A stretch of DNA of 64,000 nt from Desulfobacteraceae bacterium (lineage in GTDB: Bacteria; Desulfobacterota; Desulfobacteria; Desulfobacterales; Desulfosarcinaceae), in contig JAMOUQ010000053.1 in assembly GCA_027068085.1 (NCBI GenBank), positions 1-64,000 of the forward strand, given 5' to 3'. Below the pieces are notes generated by a model, which was not told where the DNA came from, did not search any database, and saw nothing but the letters and a program-made list of their open reading frames with translations. How positions within the stretch are numbered: the first letter of the stretch is position 1; every line of letters starts with the position of its first letter. The position numbers and the translations under genes are program-made. This document shows positions 17,457-26,785 of the stretch, piece after piece.

Positions 17457-18692
17457 TCAACTGGCGGCACTTATCAGCTCATTGATAACATCAGCCATAC
17501 GTTTATCGGACACCAGCCTGATATTTTCATGGTATCTTTCTGAGGCGGCACCGGCCATATCTTTGAAAAGACATGTGCGTGGGTCCTGAACCAGCGCCGT
17601 CCCCTTGGTCCTGATAATTTCTCCAAGCCCCTCTACTCCGTCCTGACCTGCGCCGGTGAGCAGTACCCCCACAGATCGGTCCAGCATCATTTCCGAAAGG
17701 CTTATCATCATCATGTTTATGGCTCCCCTGCGAGAGGGGAAAGGCGAAGGATTTACGTTCAGCAAATAACCATCCTGATTTTCTTCCACCGTAACGTACT
17801 GGGCCGATGAAGCCAGGTAACAACACCCGCCCCGGACAGCCATCTTGTCCTCGGCTCTTTTGACCCTGATGGCGCTGTTCTCATCAAGGTACTGCACGAA
17901 AGCATCCAGGTGTTGCTCGGGAGCATGCAGCACCACCAGGAAGGCCGCGGGCAAACCGGGAGCCAATCTGGGCACGATGTTCAGCAAAGCCCCATATCCC
18001 CCTTCGCAGGTCCCCATGGCCACGATGGTTTTGCAATCGGTCGCGCCTCCGTTGCCGCCGGCACAGTCTATTTTCGGCGGCCGCAGATAATGCACCGATT
18101 CGAGCTGGACCGCGGCTGCGAGTTCAATTTTTTGCAAAATCTCATCCTTCTGTTGTTCCAGGTCTTTGTCCCCGGTCTGGGATGGCTTTGGCAAAAAATC
18201 GATGGCGCCATACTTGAGGGCCTCAAATGTCTCCCGGGCGCCCTCTTTTGTAAGACTGCTTATCATAACGGTCGGGGTAGGGAAACGGATCATGATGTGT
18301 TTCAGGGTGGTCAACCCATCCATATGGGGCATGTTAATGTCCAATGTCGCCACATGGGGGCCAATGGAAGGTATCAAGTCGAGGGCTTCCCGGCCGTCGG
18401 CAGCTTCGCCCGCCACTTCCATTGCCGGAGATGAATCGATTATATCGGCCAGCACCTTTCGAATCAGCTTGGAATCGTCAACCACGACAACCTTGAGTTT
18501 CCGGCCGTCTGCCCCGGCCTGTTCGGCATTCTGGATGTCCGAAACCACGCTTTTGGACCCTTTCTGCCGCGACAAATCCAACAGCAGATTCTCATGGCAG
18601 ACTTTGCACGAAAACCTGATGACTGTTTGCCCTTCGAATTGTGACAGATCAATATCGTGGCGGGTGCCGCATTCTTCACAAAACAGAATCAT
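17457..18692 (-). CDS. Zinc-ribbon receiver-CheB protein with Cys in place of the catalytic Ser
   Basis: Residues 1-40 carry two Cys pairs (CEEC, then CKVC), a probable zinc ribbon. A receiver follows (Asp in VATLDINMPHMDG), then a CheB domain, 411 residues in total. ATG at 18692 follows GAGGGG. By eye against E. coli CheB the His (LVVLHAPE) and Asp (LLTGAGQDG) are kept, but the Ser position is Cys (MGTCEGG). A cysteine nucleophile could still work on a thioester or ester, or the enzyme may be inert. It is the first gene after a probable promoter. Confidence 0.85.
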   Translation of the reverse strand: MILFCEECGTRHDIDLSQFEGQTVIRFSCKVCHENLLLDLSRQKGSKSVVSDIQNAEQAGADGRKLKVVVVDDSKLIRKVLADIIDSSPAMEVAGEAADGREALDLIPSIGPHVATLDINMPHMDGLTTLKHIMIRFPTPTVMISSLTKEGARETFEALKYGAIDFLPKPSQTGDKDLEQQKDEILQKIELAAAVQLESVHYLRPPKIDCAGGNGGATDCKTIVAMGTCEGGYGALLNIVPRLAPGLPAAFLVVLHAPEQHLDAFVQYLDENSAIRVKRAEDKMAVRGGCCYLASSAQYVTVEENQDGYLLNVNPSPFPSRRGAINMMMISLSEMMLDRSVGVLLTGAGQDGVEGLGEIIRTKGTALVQDPRTCLFKDMAGAASERYHENIRLVSDKRMADVINELISAAS

Positions 18693-18835
18693 TTCCCTGT
18701 CCCCTCGCAATCATATCTCAGCCGGCACTTTGCCCTGCTACAGCATGCTCGCAACAGGCGGCCATCCGCACCACAGGAACAAACTTCTTGCACTGACTTG
18801 GCTATCGTCCCCAAGAATCTTTTCTTGAATCCCGT

Positions 18836-18864
18836 ATTGTATGACTATAACGTCTGGCTGTAAT
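18836..18864 (-). promoter_or_regulatory. Possible sigma-70 promoter of the chemosensory-like operon
   Basis: On the minus strand ATTACA (four of six to the -35 consensus) and TACAAT (five of six to the -10) are 17 bases apart, about 145 bases before the zinc-ribbon CheB-like gene. The region lies in the 209-base gap after the PilZ gene. The match is moderate, so this is tentative. Confidence 0.4.
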
Positions 18865-18901
18865 TTAAAGACCTTGCAGAACATGTCCCTGTCCCGACGC
18901 T

Positions 18902-19309
18902 TCAGGCCAAGCCTTCTAAATACATCTGCAATGCGTCATAGTCATCCTCATATATATTGACGAACTGTGCCCCCATATGAATGAAAGGCACTGCCGAAGT
19001 CCTTCCGCACCAGGTTATCCTGGCTATCGCCGTCAAAGGCGAGGCCGCGCGTTCATCGTCGATCAAGGTTGAAAATCCCTTTCTGAAACGCTGCCAGCCC
19101 GGAAGATGCAAATGCATCACCACCAGATCGTCGGCCGAAAACGGCCTGGTGCTGCGAAAACAAATCCCCCCTTGGCCGATGTCTTTGCCATGGCCATGGC
19201 TTTTATCGGCAGCATCGGTTGGATAGCTAAGGCGGCTCACTTCCAACTCTATTTCAGCCGCAATACGCCTGAAGCGCCTTCTGTCTCTTTCTGCCCTGCT
19301 GCTTTCCAC
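18902..19309 (-). CDS. PilZ-domain protein
   Basis: The 135-residue protein has a basic RRRFRR near the N-terminus and DIGQGGICF about 40 residues later, matching the two c-di-GMP contact motifs of PilZ, except that the Ser of D/NxSxxG reads Gly. GTG at 19309 is preferred because GAGG lies upstream; a TTG at 19336 has no site. It may modulate motility or polysaccharide machinery, and may link c-di-GMP to the adjacent chemosensory genes. Confidence 0.7.
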   Translation of the reverse strand: MESSRAERDRRRFRRIAAEIELEVSRLSYPTDAADKSHGHGKDIGQGGICFRSTRPFSADDLVVMHLHLPGWQRFRKGFSTLIDDERAASPLTAIARITWCGRTSAVPFIHMGAQFVNIYEDDYDALQMYLEGLA

Positions 19310-19763
19310 GGGTTGCCACCTCGATCTACAGTTCAATGAGCCCGGAACTGCCCACCGCCCGACACTCCGTAAACCGCTTTGATATCAAGTGGTTGAAAAA
19401 ACGGATTCGGCCGGCCGGCTTTTTCTTCCAACCATCGGATCTGACAATGAAAAACGGATTCTGTCCGCGCTTTTGTCCTGTTTTTAGCAATATAAATTAC
19501 ATGCAATTATATTCAATAATCGATATATTGATAACAAAGTCAAGCAAAAAATCAGATTACGCCGTATTTTACGCACGTTACCAAATCCGAGCCCCGCGCC
19601 CCAAAGCCGGATCCCGCAAGCGGAAACAACGGGTGACAGGCGTCCGGCAGATCTCGGATATTTCGGGTCTTAAGCGCATGCAAAGCATGCGGCTTGTCAA
19701 TAACGGCCAAATGGAGGGATTGATTTTGGCGTGATTTGAGGTGAGGAACCAGGGAAACGGGCC
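19310..19763. other. 454-base intergenic region with AT-rich core and a palindrome
   Basis: No convincing gene is seen. The stretch around 19490-19560 is markedly AT-rich compared with its surroundings and could hold promoters for the minus-strand PilZ gene, but no hexamer pair with good spacing was found. A perfect inverted repeat lies at 19675-19691: CGCATGC, three bases, GCATGCG. It could be an operator. Confidence 0.5.
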
Positions 19764-20849
19764 TCAGTTCGACTTCTCGTCAAGCTTGCGCAAGCCCTCC
19801 ATGAGCATCTCCATGAACATTCCCAGCTCGGGCAGACGCATCTGTTCTTCAGACAATCCGGGGACAAAGGTAAAACGCCCCCTTGAGGCTCCGAGAATCT
19901 CAAAAAAAGCCTCCTTCCCTGATTTGCTTCCGTAATCGGCGCTGACGACAGCGCCGCTGCGGAAAACGACAGAGGCCGGCCCTTGCGGCAAATTCATCTT
20001 CAATTCACCGGTTTTTTGATTGTAGTTCAGGGTCTGGAAAAGCTCGGCCGGGGGCATCTGCTCGAGGTTACCGGTCATGCCGGATGAAAATTCCTTTGAT
20101 ATCATTATGTTCGACTGTGCAAGACGTCTGGACAACAATCTGGCGAAATACATCTGGAGGGAGGGAAAACGGTTGAGCACTTTCAGAAAATCCTGCCCCT
20201 TGATATACAAAACGGTGGTCGCCTGAGCCACCTTGATGGTGGCGCCGACCGGATCCCCGCTGATCAGGCTCATCTCCCCGAACACTTCACCGCTACGCAA
20301 CTTGGTGATTATATTGCCTTCCTCATCGACAACATCCACTACACCTGACAGGATTATGAACAGGTTCCTGCCGGGGTCGCCCTTCCGGATAATGGTTTCA
20401 TTGCGCACGAATTTCTTAAGACGAAGGAGAGATACAAAATTTTTAAGATTCTCTTCCCCCAGGGTCTTAAAAATGGAAAAATTGCTCAGCAGGCTGGCAA
20501 TCGTATTGATATCCGTGCTGTAATTCTTTATGTCCTCGGCAAGGGCGATATTGCTGCCCTGCTTGTATTCCAGTTTGATAACCCCCTCACAGCCCGAGCA
20601 GGCCATAATACAGTCCGGAATCCTGCCCACACGCTCGTAACTAATCAGTATCTTGGTGAGTTCGCCGACAAGATCCCGACATTCACCCCGCTTGTAAGGC
20701 AGATCAACTATCACCGTGGCGATGAATTTGTTCCCTTTTGTATGCTCCAGGAACAGGGCGTTGCCGGAAAGCCGGAACTCATCTCCTTTCTGATAATAGG
20801 GGCAGTTCTTTGTTTCAATTACCTTGAAGACAGCTTCAGAATAGCTCAT
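19764..20849 (-). CDS. Cyclic-nucleotide-binding / DUF4388 signalling protein
   Basis: The 361-residue protein has an N-terminal region of unknown fold with a CPYYQKGDEF motif, a CRP-type cNMP-binding domain at about 145-255 (GDPGRNLFIILSGVVDVVDE, GEVFGEMSLISGDPVGATI) and a C-terminal DUF4388 domain (about 268-345: GMTGNLEQMPPAELFQTLNY). It has no DNA-binding domain. ATG at 20849 is preferred over TTG 20867, though no clear ribosome site is seen for either. DUF4388 also occurs in the receiver-CheB protein at 11091, which links this gene to the same system. Confidence 0.78.
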   Translation of the reverse strand: MSYSEAVFKVIETKNCPYYQKGDEFRLSGNALFLEHTKGNKFIATVIVDLPYKRGECRDLVGELTKILISYERVGRIPDCIMACSGCEGVIKLEYKQGSNIALAEDIKNYSTDINTIASLLSNFSIFKTLGEENLKNFVSLLRLKKFVRNETIIRKGDPGRNLFIILSGVVDVVDEEGNIITKLRSGEVFGEMSLISGDPVGATIKVAQATTVLYIKGQDFLKVLNRFPSLQMYFARLLSRRLAQSNIMISKEFSSGMTGNLEQMPPAELFQTLNYNQKTGELKMNLPQGPASVVFRSGAVVSADYGSKSGKEAFFEILGASRGRFTFVPGLSEEQMRLPELGMFMEMLMEGLRKLDEKSN

Positions 20850-21741
20850 TTTAATCAGCCGTACCAAACGTTTGTAAAAAAGTTCAAAAGGCTATGGCCG
20901 CTTAACTTGCCGGTACAAACAGATCAGTTGTCTTTTGGAAACCGCATGCCCTGCATGCAGTGGCAGTTTAATTTAATATAACACTTCCGGCCGAAATTCC
21001 ACTGAAATCGTCAGGACCGCAACCCGACGCACCCGGACTGCAGCCTTTTGGGGACCGGAGTGCCGGGTAAATTCATCGCTGGCACCGGCATTTTGCGGAG
21101 ACATCGGGAACCGGCAGGACCGACACTGCCCGGTACGGGCAGAAATGGAGAAGATCAACCTGTTACTTTGTCATGGCGGGCATGATTGGAAGCAAACCAT
21201 CGCCCACAAATCCGGTACGCATCGGCCGCCGGATCGGGCAATGGCTCAGAAACCGCGAAAGGCGAAAATAAAAAAAGGCTTGCCTGTGGGGCGGTCACCA
21301 GAAAAAGCGCACCCATTGCTTCACACCCATCCATCATTATTGGCCCTGGGGACCGCGCCCACAAGTCAAACCATGCTGCGCTCAATTACGGTTGATATAC
21401 CTGCATGAAACATACCACCAAAATGCGGCCGAAGTGCATTTTCTGAAAACCACGGCCGGCATAAAGCCCCAAACCGATTTTAGTGTCATGCAACATACTG
21501 TTTTTATACTCCTTCAGCATCAATGCGGCGCCTGTTCCATGCAGACGGGGTGCCTTTGGAAACAAATCTTCGGCTTTCAAATCGTCCTGAAACCGGCACG
21601 AATCGCGCCGGTCAGTCAACATAAAAACCGCAACCGGTGCCAATTTGGCACAGATTTTCCGAGCCCCTCCGGAGGGCAACCCGATAATTGACATAGTTAT
21701 CAAATTGATAGCCCGCACGGCCAATTTGACGCACCTAAAAG
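20850..21741. other. 892-base region with no gene recognised
   Basis: Open frames of up to about 119 codons occur on both strands, but none has a credible ribosome site, conserved motif or normal composition. Two short inverted repeats are visible: GCATGC either side of CCT near 20944-20958, and TGCCAA-T-TTGGCA at about 21640-21652. The latter looks like an operator. This may be a regulatory region or the worn remains of a gene. Confidence 0.5.
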
Positions 21742-23130
21742 TCAAGATGGCTTGCCGTCAATGCCGTAGGCCTTGATATAGCGCTGGAGGGTGCGCAAAC
21801 CTATGCCGAGGATCTTTGCCGCCCTTGTCCGATTGCCGCCGGTGGCAGCCAGTACCCGTTCAACGTGCCGGCGTTTTACCTGTTCCAGGGAGACCAGGGC
21901 CGAGCCGCCGGCTTCACTTGCACCGGCAGCACCGTTCAGCGACGGAACCGAACTCAGCCTCAGGGTCGACGAGGTTTCGGCCAGCACGGCCGAGGCAATC
22001 ATGTTTTCAAGTTCGCGAACGTTTCCCGGAAAGCCGTAAGCAAGCAAGGCCCTTTCAAGGGGCTCATCGAGCACTTTGATCGACTTGCCGTTGCGGTCGC
22101 TGTGAATACGCAGGAAATGGCGGGCCAAAGGAAGAATATCCTTGATGCGTTTGCGCAAGGGAGGAATATGAATATGGTATTCATTCAACCGGAAATACAG
22201 ATCGCCCCGGAACTTACCGGAAGATACCGCCGCTTTAACGTCCTGGTTCGAGGCTGAAACAAGGCGCACGTCAACATTGACGGCATCCGTGCTGCCCAGA
22301 CGGTAAAAAAACTTATCCTCGATAACCTGCAGGAGTTTTCCCTGCATGTGCAATTCCAGTTCCGTGATTTCGTCCAGGAAAAGGGTTCCTCCCAGGGCGG
22401 TGTCGAAAAACCCCTTCTTGTTTTTGAAAGCCCCGGTGTAAGCGCCGCGGACATGCCCGAAAAATTCGTCTTCGAAAAGGCCCTGGGCAAACGAGGGCAT
22501 GTTCACCTGGACAAAGGGACGGTCGCTGCGCCGGCTCAGACGATGAATTATCCTGGCCAGCATGCCTTTGCCGACCCCCGTCTCCCCCGTAATCAATACA
22601 TTGTAATCGCTGCGGGCGCATATTTCAGCCTGGCGGAATACCAGGGCCATCAACTCGTCCTCGGCGATCATGGCGGCAAACGCCTCCTGATGGGCCAGTT
22701 CGTCGAACGAAGGGGGCCGCTCATACATGGCGATGCCCTGCTTGAGCTGGTATCTTTCCAGGGCATGATTGATGGTTATGGTGGTCCTTTCAAGATCCAG
22801 GGGTTTGACAAGATAGTCGTAGGCTCCGAATTTGATCGCCTTGACGGCCATTGCCACATCATCGACCGCCGTTACTATTATGCACTCAATGTCTGGATAG
22901 GCCTGCTTCACCTGGCGTAACACCTCCATTCCGTCCAGGTAAGGCATTATCAGGTCGAGCATCAGCAGATGAAAACCGTGCCGCCGTACAAGCCCCAGGG
23001 CTTTGCGGCTGTCAGAAAGCAGGGCCGGTTCGGGCAGACCTGCACTGAGAAGGGCGGCCCGGATGGAAAACAGGAGGCCCTCATCGTCGTCCACGATCAG
23101 GATCGGAGTTTTCTCAGGAACACTTTCCAT
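21742..23130 (-). CDS. NtrC-family sigma-54-dependent response regulator
   Basis: The 462-residue protein has a receiver (Asp in LLMLDLIMPYLDG), an AAA+ sigma-54 activation domain (Walker A GETGVGKG, sigma-54 contact loop GAYTGA instead of GAFTGA, Walker B GGTLFLDEI) and a C-terminal Fis-type helix-turn-helix (RTRAAKILGIGLRTLQRYIK). It overlaps its kinase gene by 17 bases, so the pair is clearly cognate. The 892-base empty region lies just downstream. Confidence 0.93.
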   Translation of the reverse strand: MESVPEKTPILIVDDDEGLLFSIRAALLSAGLPEPALLSDSRKALGLVRRHGFHLLMLDLIMPYLDGMEVLRQVKQAYPDIECIIVTAVDDVAMAVKAIKFGAYDYLVKPLDLERTTITINHALERYQLKQGIAMYERPPSFDELAHQEAFAAMIAEDELMALVFRQAEICARSDYNVLITGETGVGKGMLARIIHRLSRRSDRPFVQVNMPSFAQGLFEDEFFGHVRGAYTGAFKNKKGFFDTALGGTLFLDEITELELHMQGKLLQVIEDKFFYRLGSTDAVNVDVRLVSASNQDVKAAVSSGKFRGDLYFRLNEYHIHIPPLRKRIKDILPLARHFLRIHSDRNGKSIKVLDEPLERALLAYGFPGNVRELENMIASAVLAETSSTLRLSSVPSLNGAAGASEAGGSALVSLEQVKRRHVERVLAATGGNRTRAAKILGIGLRTLQRYIKAYGIDGKPS

Positions 23131-24649
23131 GAAGGCATCCTTTCAGGGCCCCGATGAACTCCATCAAATTCAAAGGCTTGTGCAATATCATGGTAAAACC
23201 CATCCGGGCGGCCTCAGCCAGATTGGGATGATGCGGGAATCCGGTTATGATAAGCACTTTGGTTCTTTCCAGTCCAAGCTCATTCTTGATTGCCCGGCAG
23301 ATGTCGAGGCCGTCGATCTCGGGCATGAACATATCCAGAACCAGGGCATCGGGCGGGTCACTGCCAAGCCGGATCAAGGCTTCGGCGCCTGAAGAGACGG
23401 CTTCCACCTCACACTGGATACTGCGCACGATGGCCTGCTTCAGCATTTTGCGGAAAGCGGCATCGTCGTCCACCACCATGACCCGGTACAACCGGTAGGG
23501 CGACTCCAGCGGCAGATTGACCGTAAACGTCGTCCCCTTGCCCTGTTCGGTTTCGAAAGTTATATGGCCATTGTGGGCCTTGACCAGATTGTAGCTGACC
23601 GAAAGTCCGAGCCCGGTTCCTCCGTCAGTCTGGCGGTCGGTGGCAAAGGGATCAAAAATTCTTTTCACCATCCGGGGATTGATCCCCCGCCCGTTGTCCC
23701 TGACCACGACCTGAACGGCATCCTTCGAGGATGTCACCCTGGTTTCCACCTCCACCCGCCCCCTGTCGTGATCTATCGCCTGGAAGGCGTTGATGACCAG
23801 ATTCAGCACAACCTGCTCCAGGTTCTGCAGGTTGGCCACTATCAGGGGCAAATCGGGCGCCAGATTCAGGTTCAAGTCGGCCTTCTTGTTTCTCAAGGTG
23901 GCGCCGGCAAGTCTGATGGCGTTTTCAACGGCCTTGTTCACCTGCACCGGTTTCTTTTCGGCCGGATTGCTCTTTTGGGCGAAATCCTTGAGGCCGGTCA
24001 CTATGCGGGCCACCCGGTCGGCAGCCATCTTGGTGTCCAAGATCAGTTTGGGCAGGTTCTCTTTGAGGAAATTGAAGGGCAGCCCGCCGAACCTCTGGTC
24101 AGAACGACCCTCCAGGTGTCTTTGCAAAACCGGGATAAAATCCCTGAACACCCGCTCTATCAAAGGAAGATTGAAGATAATCAGGTTGATGGGATTGTTT
24201 ATCTCGTGGGCCACGCCGGCCACCAGGGTTCCCAGGGCCTCCATTTTCTGAGACTGAACCAGCTGTTTTTCGATATCCTTCTGCTTGGTGACGTCCCGGC
24301 TTAGGCCACCGACCAGTTCCCGGCGGCCGGGCAGCCGGATGGGAAACAGAACCGTGCTGACGCAACGGCCGCCGGTATCGGTGTTTTCTGATTGATATTC
24401 AAAGCTGACAGCCTGTCCCGATTGGCAAACACGGTTGAAATGAGCCAAAAACCGACCGCTGATCTCCGGCGGAAAGACCTCTGTGACAGTCCGCCCGACG
24501 AGGCCCGCCCCGTCCGGACAGGCCGGCATGTCCGGTGGTTGGTTGCTGTAAAGGTAGCGGCCGCTGCCATCGATGATGAAAACGTGGTCCGCCAGTGATT
24601 CCACCAGGGCCCGGAAAGGAATCGCCCCGTCTGTTTCACTCTCGAACAC
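23114..24649 (-). CDS. Soluble PAS histidine kinase with C-terminal receiver
   Basis: The 511-residue protein has no membrane segment. A PAS-like sensor (about 10-125) is followed by a HisKA region (VAGVAHEINNPINLII), a HATPase ([27 protein letters not shown]) and a receiver (Asp in ALVLDMFMPEIDG). GTG at 24649 with AAAGG upstream is preferred to TTG 24655. It is a hybrid kinase that could pass phosphate by its own receiver or directly to the overlapping NtrC-type regulator. Confidence 0.9.
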   Translation of the reverse strand: MFESETDGAIPFRALVESLADHVFIIDGSGRYLYSNQPPDMPACPDGAGLVGRTVTEVFPPEISGRFLAHFNRVCQSGQAVSFEYQSENTDTGGRCVSTVLFPIRLPGRRELVGGLSRDVTKQKDIEKQLVQSQKMEALGTLVAGVAHEINNPINLIIFNLPLIERVFRDFIPVLQRHLEGRSDQRFGGLPFNFLKENLPKLILDTKMAADRVARIVTGLKDFAQKSNPAEKKPVQVNKAVENAIRLAGATLRNKKADLNLNLAPDLPLIVANLQNLEQVVLNLVINAFQAIDHDRGRVEVETRVTSSKDAVQVVVRDNGRGINPRMVKRIFDPFATDRQTDGGTGLGLSVSYNLVKAHNGHITFETEQGKGTTFTVNLPLESPYRLYRVMVVDDDAAFRKMLKQAIVRSIQCEVEAVSSGAEALIRLGSDPPDALVLDMFMPEIDGLDICRAIKNELGLERTKVLIITGFPHHPNLAEAARMGFTMILHKPLNLMEFIGALKGCLHGKCS

Positions 24650-24682
24650 AGCCAAACCTTTCTGCCTGAATCCAGGCCATAA

Positions 24683-26785
24683 TCAACCGATAGGCTCCGT
24701 GCCAACGGAATTTATGAGCAAAGTCAGGGGCCTGTCCTCCTCGCTGGCGCCGGTGAAACGAATGGGTCCCGGATGACGGTAGTGATCGCTTCCGGCCGTT
24801 GCCGCCAGCCACTGCCGGCGCATAGCCCTGACAGCCTGAAAGGCGGACGAATTCAAATCCACCACGCTTCTTTCCAGCACCAGTGACAGCTTGCCTTTAC
24901 GCTCTTCAAGGTGCATCAGGGGGGCAATGGGAACACCCAGGGGCTGCCACTGCTCAAACTCCTTTTCCAGGTTGCCGATGACGGCCATCTGCCCGGTGGC
25001 TCCGTTGGCTATGAGGCTGAAAACCGTCATTCCCAGATTGTAAGTGTAGATACAATCAAAACGGGTTGGATCGCTTCCACGGCCATCGTAACCATAAAAA
25101 TGGGCCTGGGTTTTAAACTTGGGTACCGAGGCATTGTATATTTTGGCGACCGCAGGGGGAATCTTCCCTTCAGCGTCGAGCAGCCCCTGCCCGGACAAAG
25201 CCTGTCTCAGGGTCTTGAGGGAAATTATGGATTCTTTCACCAGCAGGTATTGCCGGGGGTAGTTGCGGAATATTGCCGGCCCGTAAAGATCCGGGTCCAG
25301 TCCGGCCTTGCGCAGGGTCTTTTGATAGTACTGCCTGCGGATGCCCAGTTTGTACCGCCCCTGCTCTTTCAAAATGGCAAGATACTCCTTGACCAGCCCC
25401 AAAAGAACCTTTTCTGTCGGAACCTGGGAAAACTGAAAGTTGCCGTGGCTGTCTCTTTCGGTCAGCAGTCCTTCCTGGAAAAAGGACGGCAGGGCATTGA
25501 ACAGTTCGTCATCCCTGTAATTCCAAATATTGGGGGCAAGTCCGGCCGGTTTGTCGTGAACCAAGCGCCGCAGGTAATCCAGCTTGGCCTCCAGGCGCGC
25601 AAAGGCGGTGTGGAAATCCTGGTCATGGGTCTGGTTGTAATGGGCGATGATCGTGTTGAGCTTGATGATGAAGACCTGGATTTCATTGATGAACTCCAAT
25701 ATGCCCTCGGGAATCACCAGCACGCCATAATTCTTGCCCACTGCGGCCCGGGCCACTATCGCCTCACAGATTATCCGCGACAGATGCCGCAGGGTCATGC
25801 CGTAGGCCGTATAATCGGTTGTGCCCCGCTGCCTGGCTGCATCCAGTCTCTGCCGGTCGACATAGTCGGCCAGGTCTTCACCGATCAGGGTCATGTTGGC
25901 ATGGGTCTGGAGGGCCACTTCCAGGGCCAGGTGACTTGCCACCCTGCCCATCACCTTGCAAACATGCCAATACTTGATGTCCGAACTGCTGTCGGTGCAC
26001 AGGTTGCCGATGGCCAGGGAAAAGGCCCGGGCCGCGGTGTGAAAGCCGAAAGACATGGCGCAAAGAACGTTACCCTCGGCATCACGCACCTGGATATCAC
26101 CGTCGATGGTCTTGGGCACCCCGATGACCTGCACGCCGTCTTCAAACAGCTCCTGGGCCAGAAAAGCGGCATTGGTGTTGGAATCGTCTCCGCCGACTAT
26201 CACCAGAGCATCGAGCTCCATGGACAGAATCGTCTCCCTGGAAAGGGCCATTTTCTCGGCCGTATCGATTTTGGTCCGGCCGGTCTTGATCATGGTAAAA
26301 CCGCCAAGATTGCGGTAACGATTCACCAACTCGTCTGTAATCTCGATAAACTCGCCTTCGATTATCCCGTCGGGCCCCACCAGGAAACCGAAAAGCCGGT
26401 TGTCCGGATTGGCCTTTTTGGCCGCATCGTAGATTCCGGCGATCACATTGTGCCCGCCAGGGGCAGGGCCGCCGGAAAATACGACTCCGATCTTACGGGG
26501 CTTGCAGAACAACGAACCGGAAGCCCCGCCGGCGTCGCCAAGGCCGATCACCTTCTGCACCTGGTTGGCTATGATCGACGGAAGCTGCCGCCTTGCCTCC
26601 GGGTCGATATCGAAGCGATAATCGTCAACCTGTTCCAGCCGGGTCAGCGGCGCCTTGAAAACGTCACACAGCGGCGGAACGTATGCCCTGCGTTCGATAA
26701 CTTCCTGATTTTGATCCTCCAGGGCTTTTGCGATGACCTGATTCTGCAACAGTCTTTCAACCGACTTTTCGTCAATACCAGCCAT
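24683..26785 (-). CDS. pfp: PPi-dependent fructose-6-phosphate 1-phosphotransferase
   Basis: Reversibly phosphorylates fructose-6-phosphate with pyrophosphate. Sequence support: SGGPAPGGHNVIAGIYDA at the start of the fold, GGDDSNTNAAFL (the second Asp is typical of PPi rather than ATP enzymes) and PKTIDGD (Lys where ATP enzymes have Gly). ATG at 26785 follows GGAGG. At 700 residues it is longer than the 550-620 common for this family, with extra sequence mostly in the C-terminal half. The organism may save ATP in glycolysis and run the step in both directions. Confidence 0.88.
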   Translation of the reverse strand: MAGIDEKSVERLLQNQVIAKALEDQNQEVIERRAYVPPLCDVFKAPLTRLEQVDDYRFDIDPEARRQLPSIIANQVQKVIGLGDAGGASGSLFCKPRKIGVVFSGGPAPGGHNVIAGIYDAAKKANPDNRLFGFLVGPDGIIEGEFIEITDELVNRYRNLGGFTMIKTGRTKIDTAEKMALSRETILSMELDALVIVGGDDSNTNAAFLAQELFEDGVQVIGVPKTIDGDIQVRDAEGNVLCAMSFGFHTAARAFSLAIGNLCTDSSSDIKYWHVCKVMGRVASHLALEVALQTHANMTLIGEDLADYVDRQRLDAARQRGTTDYTAYGMTLRHLSRIICEAIVARAAVGKNYGVLVIPEGILEFINEIQVFIIKLNTIIAHYNQTHDQDFHTAFARLEAKLDYLRRLVHDKPAGLAPNIWNYRDDELFNALPSFFQEGLLTERDSHGNFQFSQVPTEKVLLGLVKEYLAILKEQGRYKLGIRRQYYQKTLRKAGLDPDLYGPAIFRNYPRQYLLVKESIISLKTLRQALSGQGLLDAEGKIPPAVAKIYNASVPKFKTQAHFYGYDGRGSDPTRFDCIYTYNLGMTVFSLIANGATGQMAVIGNLEKEFEQWQPLGVPIAPLMHLEERKGKLSLVLERSVVDLNSSAFQAVRAMRRQWLAATAGSDHYRHPGPIRFTGASEEDRPLTLLINSVGTEPIG

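Noticed and set aside
21635-21665. TGGCAC element resembling half of a sigma-54 promoter, on both strands
   Set aside because: On the plus strand the -12 lacks GC and points into the end of a convergent gene. On the minus strand the spacing between GG and GC is two bases short.
21386-21745. 119-codon minus-strand frame in the 892-base gap
   Set aside because: No ribosome site, no motif, and composition unlike real genes nearby.
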